Positions 1-11,238 of a stretch of DNA of 64,000 bases are shown here, piece by piece. How positions within the stretch are numbered: the stretch's first letter is position 1; each line of letters opens with the position of its first letter. The notes beneath the pieces were generated by a model. The model was not told the origin of the DNA. It did not search any database and was given only the letters and a program-made list of their open reading frames with translations. Position numbers and translations under genes: made by a program. This DNA comes from Rhynchopus euleeides (taxonomy: Eukaryota; Euglenozoa; Diplonemea; Diplonemida; Diplonemidae), in contig OY723300.1 in the NCBI GenBank assembly GCA_963210315.1, positions 186,001 to 250,000 on the forward strand, read 5' to 3'.

Positions 1-106
1 GCATTGCCACCTGTGTTGTGTCCGGGCGGCAAGAACCGCAGCGCGTCTATGTGGAAGGGGGTGGCGACAGCTATCCATATACAGGACACAACAGGGTGGT
101 GGTGGT
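1..106. other. flank with no recognised gene
   Basis: Flanking sequence before the first transposon. It contains a short GGT microsatellite just before the target duplication. No open frame of note and no RNA gene was seen. Confidence 0.5.
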
Positions 107-112
107 GTTATA

Positions 113-545
113 CATGAATCTGCCCCGTTAACGGCTACCGGGTATTACCGGGTCGAAAAACGGGTATTACCGGGTCCGGTAATACCCGTTTGCCCGGTAA
201 TACCCGGTAATAGCCCGGTAGCGCTACCGGGGATTTTCCATGGGAATTTCCCTTTATTTTGCGAATTGATCCCCTCCCCCTTAGCACTGTGTGACGCATT
301 CCAGATGAACAACACCCCTCCCCCCCTCCCTGACCCCACCTGGACCTTCTCGTTCTTGACAGCGCTTGCCCTTCGTCATATTTGACCCCCCCACCACCAC
401 CACCACCACCAGTACCTTCGCTTTCGACAAGAATGTCCCCCCCCCCCACATGCAGTGTATTTGCTGACATTGGACTTTATGACCACTCGGGGAAAAAATC
501 GAGCAATATTTTAGTGGGGGCGAAAACACGCACGAAAAAGGCGAC
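113..545 (+). repeat. left terminal inverted arm of the transposon
   Basis: This arm begins with the 22-bp terminal repeat and then holds a run of overlapping palindromic CCGGTAATACCCG units at about 140-230. Its later blocks match the right arm in reverse complement, with indels in poly-G/C and CCA microsatellites. The CCGGTAATAC units are clustered subterminal repeats of the kind transposases bind, which is an inference. Confidence 0.75.
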
Positions 546-827
546 ATACCTCGCAACCCAGCGGGTAGCGAGGTGGAGCCAGGCAGCAGCGCTATTTAGA
601 GTGGGGAAATGCACGTGTCACAAAATCTGTCCAGTACGTAAAATCCTACCTTCGACGTGCCAGCATCTCCAACAGCCTCTGCGTGTTGTGAGCTATAACC
701 CCGCTGAGCAGGCCTCGACGTCCGTCGCAACTGTTCCCTCCGGCAAGGACGCAACCATGGTAGCCATGGTGTACATGCAGCCCCCCCCCCCCCATCCGCC
801 TCATCGATATTTATACCAAGCCCAACG

Positions 828-3353
828 ATGCCGCAATTCAGCCAGTTTCGCCCAGACCACAACATCTACCCGATAGGAGAAGCCTTTCGGCTTCACAGCA
901 CGATGGGGAGAGCGAAGCAGGTCTCACAATCCCAGCAGCTCGCGAAGACCTTCAAGCGGAAACACGGTGCCGATAGGAGCGAGAGCGAGAGCGGGGACAG
1001 TGAGTCGGACAAGCCCGTCGCCAAGTCAGCGAAGAAGTCGGCAAAAAAATCAACGACTAAACCCGCTTCGAAAGCTGCCCAGAAAGCCGCTCCAAAAAAG
1101 GGAAACCACAAAAAGGATGACGAGACAGACACGCCAGCTAATGCAGACACACCAACGAAACCAAAGGAAATCCAGAAGAAGCTTGCGGAGGCCCGTTCGA
1201 CAAAGACCGGATTGGTCACGCCTGCGGTGCGTCTGACAAAGCTCAAGGAGGCCGCAGCAAAGGACGGCTTCGATGTCGGTTGCTTGGAGGTGAAGAAGGT
1301 CGGCGCGTTGGAGAAAGTGCACCGAGACACGAAGCTGAAAGAAGGATTCAGGGAAGCCGATACAGTGCTGTTCTGCGAGGCGTGCAAGGTGGTCCTGGAT
1401 CACGTGGAAAGTTCGACGGCCAGAAACCATGTGAAGAAAAGTGAGTCGCACAAAAGAAGGGCGACGGAGCTTGCGGAGAAGCCTCATCCCCCACCTGCTG
1501 CCACCGCCACACCTGCCGCCAAAAGCCGCCCCACTGCGACCTCCAAGTTTGAAGCGCAGGCTGACCTGGACTACGTGTGCACGATCGGCGACTTCACGAC
1601 AAGCCAGAGGGTGCTGTTGGACATGACACTCTCGAAGCACTTCGACCTGGGCGTTGCATCATCCACACGCAGTATCAACCAGAGGCGGGATGCACACTGC
1701 CACCACATGGAGACACTTCTCCGTGCGAGGCTGGATTCCGGCCTCGTTGGGCTTGGTGTGGACGGGGGGGTGCTGAAGAAACTGCATGTGCCCACCATGG
1801 TTGTGATCGCGTATCTGCCGGAGGGTACAGTTGTAACGGACGTCAGATCCCTGCCAAGCGGGGACAGTTACACCACACAGAGGCTGTCGGAGCTGATGGA
1901 TGAAGTCGTGGCAAAATTACAGATAAAAGTCGCCTTCTACGTGCTGGACCGCTACTCTGTCAATCAAGCTTATTGCGCGCAGATGGAAGCGAAGAGGGCG
2001 GTCGTCTGGTGCTTTGGCCACCACCTGGCGACTGAGGCGAAGCGGTTCTACAAGGAGCGCTACCCGGCGGGCTGCGAGGTGTGCAGCCTGTTCTCGTGTA
2101 TGTTCGCCGGGGTCAACGCCCGGAGGCGCAGATGGCGCAAGTTTCAGATTGACTTCAAGAAGGATGCGCAGAAGGAGCTGCGGGGCCTGTGCAACAAGCT
2201 CAGCAAGATTGAGCTGCTTGTGAAGTTTGTGGAGACGGGGCGTGCAGATGTTGAAAGCCTCGCAAAGCACTTCCCCGACGCAGAAGACCCTTTGGTAGCG
2301 GGGAAGGAGTGGGTGGCCACCGAGAGGTCGAAGAGCGAGGTCCACGAACAGACAGGGAGCGTACAAGTGGATGAGGAAAAGACTGAGGCACCGCAGACGA
2401 CGTCACAGACGCGGTGGTGTGCGTTGTTTGAGGTGAACGCACACATATACCGTAGGCGCGAGACCCTCCTCGCATTCCTCCAGTCAGAGATGGCGCGCTC
2501 ATACAAACCAGCATCACTGCGGCAGCTTTCGGTGCTCCTGTGCAATGATGAAAAGCGCACGAAGGCATTTGATGAGATGGGGGCCATGGAGGAGAGATTC
2601 GCGCCGCTGCGCGAGTTCTTCCTGTGGGTATCAAACCCGCCAAAGGGGATGAACGAGGCACACGCAGTTCATCTGCGTGTGAGGAAGGCAATCCGGGCCG
2701 CTGGCCCGGAAGAGAAGGTGCTTCTCCAACAGATCTGGAGCTCTTACAAGTCTCGAGACCTTTTCGAGCACCTTGCCATTTTCGACCCTGAGTCGGTGGC
2801 AACGGAGACAGTTGATGAGGCTGTGATGGCAGCGTCGGACTCCAAGTGGCAGGAGTTGTTTCCGGCGCTGTTCACGGACCCCGTGCTCCAACAACTGACG
2901 ACATACAAGCAGCTCGACTTCGACGTCCTCTGCCAATTCCCTACCGCATCAGCGTTCTGGCACTTCCACCTCACCTCAGAGTTGGGAGACCTCGCCCAGG
3001 TTGTCACCTGCCTGCTAACCATGCCTGCCTCAGTGACTGGTGTCGACAGCATTTACTCGGTGGCGTCGAGTATGCTGACTGCTGCGGGCACTGCCCCGAA
3101 AACTTTCTGCAAGCGCCTGTTCACCCGTGCCAACGGTGACATTGAAGGGCGCTTTGCGGACCAGGAGCGGAAGGAAGCACTGCGTCTTCAGCGGGCTCGC
3201 CTCGCACTGGAAGGCGTTCTGCCAACCCACACTGGATGTGGGAACGACGACGACGATGACGAAGGCAGCGACGACGACGACGGAGATGAGGGCAACCTTG
3301 CTTCCTCTGGCGAAAACCTGATGACGGATGTGATTGATCTCGATCTGGTTTAA
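828..3353 (+). CDS. BED-finger hAT-like transposase
   Basis: Intact frame of 841 codons if begun at 828; an alternative ATG at 903 (MGRAKQVSQ) is equally plausible. The N-terminal 150 residues are Lys/Ser/Ala-rich and nuclear-localisation-like. At about residues 183-208 there is a BED-type finger (C-x2-C, then two His about 15 and 22 residues later), inside a segment that resembles CGGBP1-like BED fingers. A central region around residues 265-440, with GLGVDGG and a later FGHHLATEAKRFY block, looks like a degenerate RNase-H-fold transposase core. The C-terminus is a run of Asp. It sits between the inverted arms of the surrounding element and is the only convincing plus-strand gene in the window. 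It is probably the element's own transposase. The superfamily call rests on pattern, not alignment. Confidence 0.7.
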   Translation: MPQFSQFRPDHNIYPIGEAFRLHSTMGRAKQVSQSQQLAKTFKRKHGADRSESESGDSESDKPVAKSAKKSAKKSTTKPASKAAQKAAPKKGNHKKDDETDTPANADTPTKPKEIQKKLAEARSTKTGLVTPAVRLTKLKEAAAKDGFDVGCLEVKKVGALEKVHRDTKLKEGFREADTVLFCEACKVVLDHVESSTARNHVKKSESHKRRATELAEKPHPPPAATATPAAKSRPTATSKFEAQADLDYVCTIGDFTTSQRVLLDMTLSKHFDLGVASSTRSINQRRDAHCHHMETLLRARLDSGLVGLGVDGGVLKKLHVPTMVVIAYLPEGTVVTDVRSLPSGDSYTTQRLSELMDEVVAKLQIKVAFYVLDRYSVNQAYCAQMEAKRAVVWCFGHHLATEAKRFYKERYPAGCEVCSLFSCMFAGVNARRRRWRKFQIDFKKDAQKELRGLCNKLSKIELLVKFVETGRADVESLAKHFPDAEDPLVAGKEWVATERSKSEVHEQTGSVQVDEEKTEAPQTTSQTRWCALFEVNAHIYRRRETLLAFLQSEMARSYKPASLRQLSVLLCNDEKRTKAFDEMGAMEERFAPLREFFLWVSNPPKGMNEAHAVHLRVRKAIRAAGPEEKVLLQQIWSSYKSRDLFEHLAIFDPESVATETVDEAVMAASDSKWQELFPALFTDPVLQQLTTYKQLDFDVLCQFPTASAFWHFHLTSELGDLAQVVTCLLTMPASVTGVDSIYSVASSMLTAAGTAPKTFCKRLFTRANGDIEGRFADQERKEALRLQRARLALEGVLPTHTGCGNDDDDDEGSDDDDGDEGNLASSGENLMTDVIDLDLV

Positions 3354-3439
3354 TCACGGGGTAGAATGGGAGTGGGTGGGGGTGAGATATCTTTTTTCCT
3401 TTTTGTTTATGGCCCCGAGCGTGGGTGGGTCTTCACTCA

Positions 3440-4119
3440 CTACCAGTCAAGTCTGGTTTCGCCCCCACGCTAAAATATTGCTCCAAATATTTCCTCGAGT
3501 GGCAGCTTGGAGGGGGGTCATAAAATGTCAGCAAACCCACTTTGTGTGACAGAGAAGGCAGGCATCAGAGTTCGCTCGGTGCGACCTCCACTAAACATAA
3601 AATATGAACGTGTGTGTGTGTGTGCGCGGAGGGGGGGGGGGGACATTCTTGTCGAAAGCGAAGGTACTGGTGGTGGTGGTGGTGGGGGGGTCAAATATGA
3701 CAAAGCGCTTGGGGAAGTGACATCAAGAACAAGCAGGTACTGGTGGGGTAGGGGGGGGGGGGGTGTTCATCCGAAATCATGCGACGTGCTGCAACCGGCC
3801 CTGTGTCCTGTGGTTGGCCTGGGGAGTGGGGGGTGTTTTGGGGGGAAGGCACATCTTTCTCTGGGGCCGTCAGACACACCAGCATGAGCGCTGCCAAAAA
3901 ATCAGTCAACAGGGTGTATTGGTTCACTGTGACGTCCCCGTGAAGCAGCCCTACCCCAAGGAAATCCCCACTGAAAATCCCCGGTAATACGAAAACGGGT
4001 ATTACCGGACCCGGTAATACCCCCGATTTTACCCGGTAATACCCGGTAATGGGGGCCGATTACCGGGTTTCCGGTAATACCCGGTAATACCGGTTACCCG
4101 TTAACGGGGCAGATTCATG
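3440..4119 (-). repeat. right terminal inverted arm of the transposon
   Basis: Reverse-complement counterpart of the left arm. It carries GGT/CCA-type and poly-G tracts at 3630-3760, then AACGGGTATTACCGG palindromes at 3990-4095, and finishes with the 22-bp terminal repeat at 4098-4119. It is longer than the left arm because of microsatellite expansion and extra sequence near 3780-3960. Confidence 0.7.
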
Positions 4120-4301
4120 GTTATAATAGATGGATAAAGTGGATGCGGGTGAGTGTGAGACGAAGAACACACATCGCATCACATTGGCCCCACACGAATG
4201 CAGGTGGCCCGCGTGGGGCGGTTCGGCTGTTCAATTTCAGGTGATCGGGTGTCCTACAACTCCCGGCACTATCACAAACTTCAAACTTCAAACCTCAGAA
4301 T

Positions 4302-6294
4302 TCACCCCCTGCCACGCCCACCACGCCCACCACGACCGCCGCGCCCACCACGCCCGGTGGTGGGTGGGGTCGGCGGCGTCACAGGGGCAGGTGGGGTCGG
4401 AGGCGTCGTCGGGCGCGGGGCAGGCACCGGGGCAGGTGGAGTCGGGGGGGTCGGCGGCACCACACCACCCCCGCCAGTGGCAGTGCCAGCCACACGCACA
4501 CGCACCGTGCACGTCGACGCAGGCCCGTCGCTCCCCGTGAAGGTGGCGCTCAGCGTGTAGGTCTGCCCCGCCATTGCCGCCGTCGGAGTGAAGCGCACCT
4601 GTGCGAACCCCGTGTCGCGCAGCGTGGACCCCGATGCCCTCGCAAACTGCACGTTCGGCGCCGTCGTACCCGCGTACGTTACCCGCATCGTGCGCGACGC
4701 GTCGTACAGCGCGTTGAAGTCGACGCTGAAGGTTTCGGACGGCTGCACCGTCTGAGTCGCAGACGCACCCACAGACGCCAGGCAGCGGGGGCGCGAGAAG
4801 GTTGGGGAGCACCCGTTGTACATGAAAGTGATTGCGGCCACGTCCCCGGCACTCAGCCCGTTGCGCTGCCCGATCGGCTGCGGCGAGATGATGGTCGGCT
4901 GCCGCCCGATGCGGAACCCGTCCGGCCCGTAGTGCATGATGGAGCCGTAGTCGTACGCCCCCAGGTCGCGTGCGCTCGCCCCGTTCTGCCGGAAGTTCCC
5001 CTCCAGCCCGCGCTGCACCTGCGACAGATCCACAGTCACAAAGGTGTTCCGGTCCTTGCGCGACTGTTCATGGGAAAGTCCAAGGCTGTGTCCTTATTCA
5101 ACTTTACGTGGCGAGCGGCAAAGGTGACGACCAGTGGGCCCAGCGCCACGCATGCCCAGACACTGAACCCAAACAGTGGCTACACACGATTCCCACACAC
5201 GGTTGTCTGCGGTGAGGAAAAGAGACACCCTTAGGTCTCTGCAAAAACCTGCCGCTGGTTAGCAACCTGGGGCGCCACCCCCTAAAGTGTGAGGAGACCC
5301 GGTGGCTCAAGAAGGGTTTCCGGATCCCACGCGGAGTGAGGGTAACTAGCTAGTCTTTACCCATGGGAAGACATTGTGTGTAATGCACTCCTACGTTTTT
5401 CCAACCTTTTCGGACTTTCATCCCGTCCCCCCACGTAGTGCGAGTCCTATACGCGTCCCGAACGTACTAGGGCCACTCCCACCTGTACGTTACACTGTGT
5501 GAAACAGAGACGCAACTGCGGTGGTCTGACCTCCGTCTATGACAGAAGGGAGGCGGGCTACTCCGGCCCGGAAGCCCGCGCAGGGGGTCGCCGTGGAGGA
5601 CACAGGACGAGGGGCGCCCGGCCCCCATTGGAGGTCTTGGGATCTCGGTTCTTTGGGCTCAGGGTTCCCCCTTCATAGACCAGGTCACCACCCCGGCTAT
5701 TCCGGCTCCATGCACAAGGCATTTCAGCACCGAGGTAACCACCCCACCGTTGACTCTGTTCACCCCCCGCGCAGTGCAATGCGAGGGGATTAGCAGGGGC
5801 GCCACGTGCAGGCGTCAGGCGGCTTTAACCCCCAAAAGTCCAAGGCTGTGTCCGATTTCATGTATGGCCGCACCCGTCCCGCACCCCGTCGCCAGCGAGA
5901 TCTGGTTCACCCCGGCCCCGCGCCTCCCGACGGGTGAGCTACACCCGCTCCCCTGCGCAAACCGGATGTACGGCGCCTGGCAGCTCGCGTCCGACGCACA
6001 CCGCCGGAACCGGAAGCACGTCTTCGCCTCCCAGTCCACCACGGCGCCTGCGATGCGGCTGTCCGTCTGGCTGATCGGCGCCGCAATCACGTAGTTCACC
6101 ACCTGCCCGACGGGGAACAGCTGTGCGGCACTTGTCAGCGGCGTCGCCCCGAGGGCCTGTCCGCCACGCCTACTCCCACGCGGCACCTGCACATCCCCGT
6201 CCACAATGTCGTACTCGTAGTCCCAGGCGGGGCGTGCCCCTGCAACACCCCACGCTGCGCACACCGCGAGCACCGCTGCAGCCCGTGACATCAT
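4302..6294 (-). CDS. secreted astacin-family metalloprotease, interrupted in its zinc motif
   Basis: Part one runs 6294 to 5835 and part two 5074 to 4302; joining them across the insert gives 410 residues in frame. The start is ATG-ATG followed by a hydrophobic signal peptide (about residues 1-19). Part one ends in the zinc-binding helix HEIGHSLGL. Part two resumes at the same motif and continues SHEQSRKDRNTFV, so together they read HEIGHxLGxxHEQxRxDR, the full astacin signature. The Met-turn SIMHY follows, then a disulphide-type end (FMYNGC), a beta-rich domain, and a Pro-Thr then Arg-Gly tail. Astacins are secreted zinc endopeptidases. No canonical GT-AG pair removes the insert cleanly, so this copy is either spliced by an unusual intron or disrupted. 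The identification is firm; whether it is functional is open. Confidence 0.85.
5075..5853 (-). mobile_element. 760-bp insert flanked by a 19-bp direct repeat inside the astacin gene
   Basis: The 19 bases GGACACAGCCTTGGACTTT (minus strand) occur at both borders (5835-5853 and 5075-5093) and encode the G-H-S-L-G-L of the zinc motif twice. Removing one repeat plus the insert restores the frame exactly. A 19-bp duplication is typical of target-primed SINE/LINE insertion. Euglenozoan non-conventional introns also lack GT-AG ends and can be flanked by short repeats. The insert has no long frame, no obvious poly-A and no match to other repeats seen here. Confidence 0.75.
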
Positions 6295-9200
6295 GGTCGG
6301 CAGGAAGGCAGAGGTCCAGAAAGAGAGGCAACAATGTGTGTTGTGGACACCTGAGTGAATGGTGTGTTTCCTTCCGGTTCTACCGGGCCTGCCCCACCTT
6401 CGCCACTGTGGGCCGGACTCAAATAGGGGAGCGATTGTGGGTGGAGGGGGCTTGGTCAACAGGCAGCCATGCGTGGCCCAATCCGCAGCTGCGTGCCTCA
6501 ACGAAAGGGCAGCGGTGGCACCAGTGCACCTCTCTGACGTCAGCAGAGCCTTCCCACATCATCAAGTGATTCATGCCATGGCTGCCTGAGTGAGACGAGC
6601 ATGCTGCTTTGAGGGCAGTGTCCCCCAAATGTAGCTGCCTGGGGCAGCAGGCCAAGGTCATCTCTCACCGCTGCACCCACGCTGGCGGGAGTGGCCACGC
6701 CGGGTGCGTGGGAACGTCGACCTCATCATCTCCACCACCTCAGCACGGTAGTTGAGTGACTGTGACACAGCGACCCGTTCCCCCACACGTCGAGCGTGTC
6801 ACAACCAACACATATGACTGTTTCTTCTGTGCGCCACAATGCGGGGCGGATAACAATGAAACGAACCTCACGCAGACTGACGAAGGCGGTCTTTTTGCAC
6901 CCCAAAGCCTACCCCCCCCCCCCATCTGCCACCCACAGCAGCCGTGCTGCGGTGACAAGAACTAGACCCACGGCTGCTGTTCTGTGCGCCAAAGCAACAC
7001 CCACACCGCAGCCACCTTCTATGGAGGGCAGGCTGCCCTATATGCTGACAAAAGACTCCTCTGGGTTGTGGTTGTGCGCACGAGCGGATACTAAGCACTG
7101 ATACCCGCCCCGCCTCCACCCCCACACCAACCCCTTTATCTGTGTGGTTGTGGCACCGACAACCAACCTTGGCTGGCGCACGGAACAGACAGAGCGGGAG
7201 AGACGCTGCAATGCAGAAAAAGATAAGGCTGTTGTTTGTGCGCCAAATCCGGGCAAAACAAAAGCAACTCCGCAGCCTGATGAGGAGGTTGAATTTGTTG
7301 CCCAAGCGCTGCCGACTATCTTTTTGACACTGACAGGTTCCCTGTTGCGGTAAAAAATGCGCTGTTCGAACCGAGAGAATATGCCTCTGGTATGGCAGCC
7401 CGAGGAGTACCTTCACCCTGCATGCTGCAGAAGAGGAAAGGCTGTGAACCCGCTGCCTCAGAAGTGAAGCGCGTCGAAAAAAAAATACACAAAAAGTAGC
7501 ACTTTTGTTGCCTGCAGAGCGAAGCATGCATGTCCTTTCTCTGGACAGCCTAAAGGCAACACGGGTAGTTGAGGGCCTGCCCAGCACTGCCCGCCCCTAC
7601 GCACAAAGTGTGATCAATAGAGCCACGTGAACTCATTTTTTTTCTTAGGGGAGTTTCAAGCATTGCTTGATCATGAGCGGACGCACTGTATTCAGGCTCA
7701 TGTGAACACGCGCGATTCGGCCCCACCGCCCCCCCCATCCCGCCTGTCTGGACTCCAATCACACCCACACCCACCCCCACCCCGTCCTACTCACGCACCC
7801 TCCTCCAACCGCCCCCCGCTGACACGCGCACAGAATGAAACACCACGACCCACTTGCCACCTGACCTCTGATCTGATGGATCGTGAAAGTTTTGCAGCGG
7901 GATAAAAATAGAAGAGGCAACAACACAGCAGGGCAGTGGGAGGGGGAGGGGGGCGATGCAGGGACACGAAGCTAATCAGGAAGGAACGGATCAAACGAAA
8001 AAGAACCCACGAGGACCGGAAAACAACAGCAGGAACGTTAAGATGCAGGCTGGGGGGCGAGGGGGGTGTTTGATGGGAGGCCAGAAACAAACCGTCCCGC
8101 CGGGAAGCGGTGTGACAGTTGGGGCGGCTGGCTCTGCTCAGTGGGGATGGCCTTTTCAGGTGTCACGACGAAGCTTCGTGTCGAGTTGAGAACGCTGGGG
8201 TATCACGCCCGACTTGCGAGTGGCACGTCAGACGCGTGGCGCCGGTAACATCATAAGGCAGAGAAGGCTCGTCTGAATCGGGACGACAGGCAGGCCGCAG
8301 CACAGTGACTCAGCCCGTGAACCGGCTGACGTCACCCAGACAGCCGGACAACACAGACGCGATAGATCCACTCAGGTTGTGCCCACTCAAAACGTGATCA
8401 CTTCACACATCCCGTGACGTGGAGTGCGCTGAGTCAATGCCTACTCAGAAGCAGGGTCGGCACACCAAGCATTGCAGACTGGCTATCTAGGCGCATGCAT
8501 TATCTCACACCTCCTGTCGCCTGCAGGCCTACTTGTGTATCTTCCCCAGCGACAGGTCGGGGGGGACCCCGAGGGTACTTTGATCAGGAGGAACGGGTGC
8601 TGCAGCACTTGCCACACATGCGGACCATTTTTTTCGGTATTTTTTTTCACTTTATTTTGGTACGCTTGGTAAGCCTGGCGTACAAGACGACCAGACTGTG
8701 ACGTACACAATGTGGACAGAAGGCACTGTTCTCGCGGAGTACAGACGACACTTTTGTTGACAGCGTGCCACAGTGCTTTGGTCGGGGGTCGGACCAGGGG
8801 ACTTGAATAGACCCCAGCAAGCATGCCGCCACGCCTTGCCTTATGTGCGTGGCAGAGGCACGACTGGGAGGTGAGAAGGGCCCGTCTCACGAGCTGTGCA
8901 GGGCTCAGTTTCGTAGTCTTTTGGTCACACTTCGGGAGGGGCGGGAGGGGTGCTCGTGACACCACCACCTCCCACGCCACCCCACCCACAGCACAGCACA
9001 GCCCCAACAAACCCTCCCTCGTCCCCCCCGTCCCCTCCCTGTTTTTTTTTCAATCCTGCCACACCACAGCACCACCACCACCGCCGCATGGGAGAAAGGC
9101 CACTCTGGAAGTTAGGAGATCATGCAAAAAAAATGAAAACAGAACGGGTCTGCTTGACACGGAACCTGCTGTCTCGACAGCCGTGAGACCCTTAGGGGTG

Positions 9201-10576
9201 CATGGTTCAAGGCAAGGTGGTTGGGCAGGCGCATTGTCAACGGGGCGGGCATGGTGCTGGTTTACGTGCTTCAGGGGGGAGAGAAGGGAAGGGGGGGTAG
9301 AGAAAAGGTATTGGGTACTGGGGGGGGGGGGCTGTCGTATAATGTCACCTGTCGCCCGAACAGGTCGACAGGCCGGACCCTATCTGATCAACCCCAGGCT
9401 AGTCGGTGGTGCTTGTGTGCGTGGGGGGGTGTCACACTGGGAGGTAGGGCAGGTCGTACTGCCAACAAAGGGTGGGTGGGGCAGGGATGGCGGCAAAGAA
9501 ATAAATGAAGGAGAAAAAAATCACATTTCTCACAAGCGGCACTCTCTTCGGGGATTCATCTCTCCAGCTCTCCATCTCTGATCCTTTTTGCAATTTGTTT
9601 GATGCGCTGGCAGCTTCCCGCAGCACACTCCACAAAAAAAGAATAAGGCGCTGTTGGCGCCAAAACCGGAAAGGAAGCAAAACCCCCCCCCCTCCCGCCT
9701 TGATGAGGATGAGACATGTCTGGTAGAGACGGATGACCTGTTTCCAATCGCAACAGCTAGCAAAACAAAAATGAACGACCCCCGACCCCACACACTCACT
9801 CACTCACATCCCCCCCCCCCCCCAATGGCAAGCCACAGAGATTCGGTGCACCGCCTGCAGAACGCAGCGAGCGCAACCGAACACCCTGTTTGACGCAAAT
9901 TGACATAGCGGCAATAAACACAACACACACACACACACACTTGCACCTTTGTGCCATGCACCCTGCCATGTCTGTTTTCCCAAACAAAGGGACAGAAGAG
10001 CCGCACTTAGTCCACACGGTAGCCGGCGGGGCGGGGCAGGGCAGGGCAGGGCGTGGGCTACTACATTGTTGAACCCCCAGGGTTGGTGGGAGGCAGGGGG
10101 GGAGGGGGGGGCTGAAGAGAAGCGCACGATGCCCGTCACAGGGATCTTCATTCAAGGCATATGAGATAGGGGGGCGTGCCGTGCTGCTTCGACTGACACT
10201 AGCTGGAGCTTCAGCGGGGGGGAGGGGGGCGCGGGTGCGGCACTTGAGAGAGTGGGGGAGGGAGGGGGGAGGTACTGTATCCGATGGTTTTTTGTGCAGC
10301 ATATCCTTTTGTTTGTGCGCACTATGCAATATATCTGTTCATGGAATTATGTATGTTGCACTGCACGCTGCCAACAGCCTATTGTTTACTGTCACAAGCA
10401 AGATTGTTTGTGTAAAAAAATATACGGCGCGGGTGCGCCGAACCCGCGCACATCCCCCAGGAGCCACACAGCGCCACACCCCAGCCTGCTGGGGCGTTCT
10501 TCATGATCCGCCCTTCCCTTTAGCAGAGGCACAGGGTTCTGCTGCTGTGCCAGGGAAGGAGAGCAGCACCCAGCCC
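6295..10576. other. gene-poor spacer with microsatellites
   Basis: About 4.3 kb with no reading frame that resembles a protein. It contains poly-C and poly-G runs (for example 6911-6922, 9683-9693, 9812-9823), a CA run at about 9918-9940, and short A or T tracts. The open frames are low-complexity translations of these runs. No RNA gene was recognised. Confidence 0.5.
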
Positions 10577-10873
10577 TCAGTACTCCTCTTCGTAGGGTCC
10601 GCGGTTGGCGCACAGGTCGATCTCCCCAGACACAATCGGGGGCTCGGGTTCGCGTCGGCTGGCGGTGTTGGTGGCTGCGGGGCGCGGCTCGTCCTGCGGC
10701 TTTGCCGCGACAGCCACTTGCCGTGCTTCCGGGGGCCCGTTCCCCTGGCGGGACTGCGGCTTCTCGTCGCCGAACTCATACATCTTGCTGCGGGGCGTGC
10801 CCTTTGTGGGCCGCTTCTCCACGCTCTCACCCAGCTGCTCGTCATCCGTGGGCTTCTGTGCACAGTTCCCCAT
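10577..10873 (-). CDS. small N-myristoylation/palmitoylation-signal protein, unknown function
   Basis: A 98-residue frame begins MGNCAQKP, with Gly at position 2 and Cys at position 4, the dual-acylation signature used by small membrane-anchored proteins of flagella and the plasma membrane. The rest is hydrophilic and predicted disordered, rich in Pro, Glu, Lys and Arg, and ends in an acidic GPYEEEY tail. There are no transmembrane segments and no recognised domain. An in-frame upstream extension exists, but starting at the ATG of MGNC gives the only sensible N-terminus. It probably tethers to a membrane and may bind a partner through its tail. The family is not recognised. Confidence 0.6.
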   Translation of the reverse strand: MGNCAQKPTDDEQLGESVEKRPTKGTPRSKMYEFGDEKPQSRQGNGPPEARQVAVAAKPQDEPRPAATNTASRREPEPPIVSGEIDLCANRGPYEEEY

Positions 10874-11238
10874 CTCGCTTTTCTTGCCCGACTTCTTGGA
10901 GAAAAGCCCAGAAACTTTACCACGCACAGACGTGTACAAGGTCTGCATACACTTGCAGCACCTGTGAGTGTGTGTATGCTGGGTGTGTTGAAAACTAAGC
11001 CGAGGGGCACCTGTGCGAGAGCACCACCCTGAACAGGCACAACGAGGCTGGGGTGGGGAGGCCGGGTGGGGGCGGGGGGGCTCTCTTGGGCTGCACAGCC
11101 AACCCCTCCGCACGCGCATCTTCGTTCGCAAATCCGCCGCAGACGCAGCTGGGGGCAACGGAGGTGCCAGTGTTGGACAAGACGAGTCAGGTCAGATCAG
11201 CCCCAGGGCGGGGCTGGGGTGGTGGGGCAGTTGTGAGA
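10874..11238. other. upstream spacer of the MGNC gene
   Basis: No separate gene was seen. The sequence reads as an open but compositionally simple extension on the minus strand and is probably the 5' untranslated region and spacer. Confidence 0.4.

Larger units (their letters stand above)
107..4125 (+). mobile_element. near-complete DNA transposon (BED/hAT-like transposase)
   Basis: The ends are inverted copies of one another: bases 113-134 (starting CATGAATCTGCCCCGTTAAC) are the exact reverse complement of 4098-4119. The six bases outside each end are identical (GTTATA at 107-112 and 4120-4125), a target-site duplication. The two arms stay similar well inside the ends, with shared inverted blocks such as the CAATATTTTAG motif near 505 and near 3475, and the poly-C / CCA-repeat block near 385-450 and near 3640-3700. 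One long intact frame lies between the arms. hAT elements usually make 8-bp duplications, so the 6-bp duplication is atypical and another superfamily is possible. The sharp ends and intact gene suggest recent activity. Confidence 0.85.

Noticed and set aside
8823..9581. 252-codon plus-strand frame
   Set aside because: It is made of poly-G/C and CCA-type runs and shows no protein-like conservation pattern.
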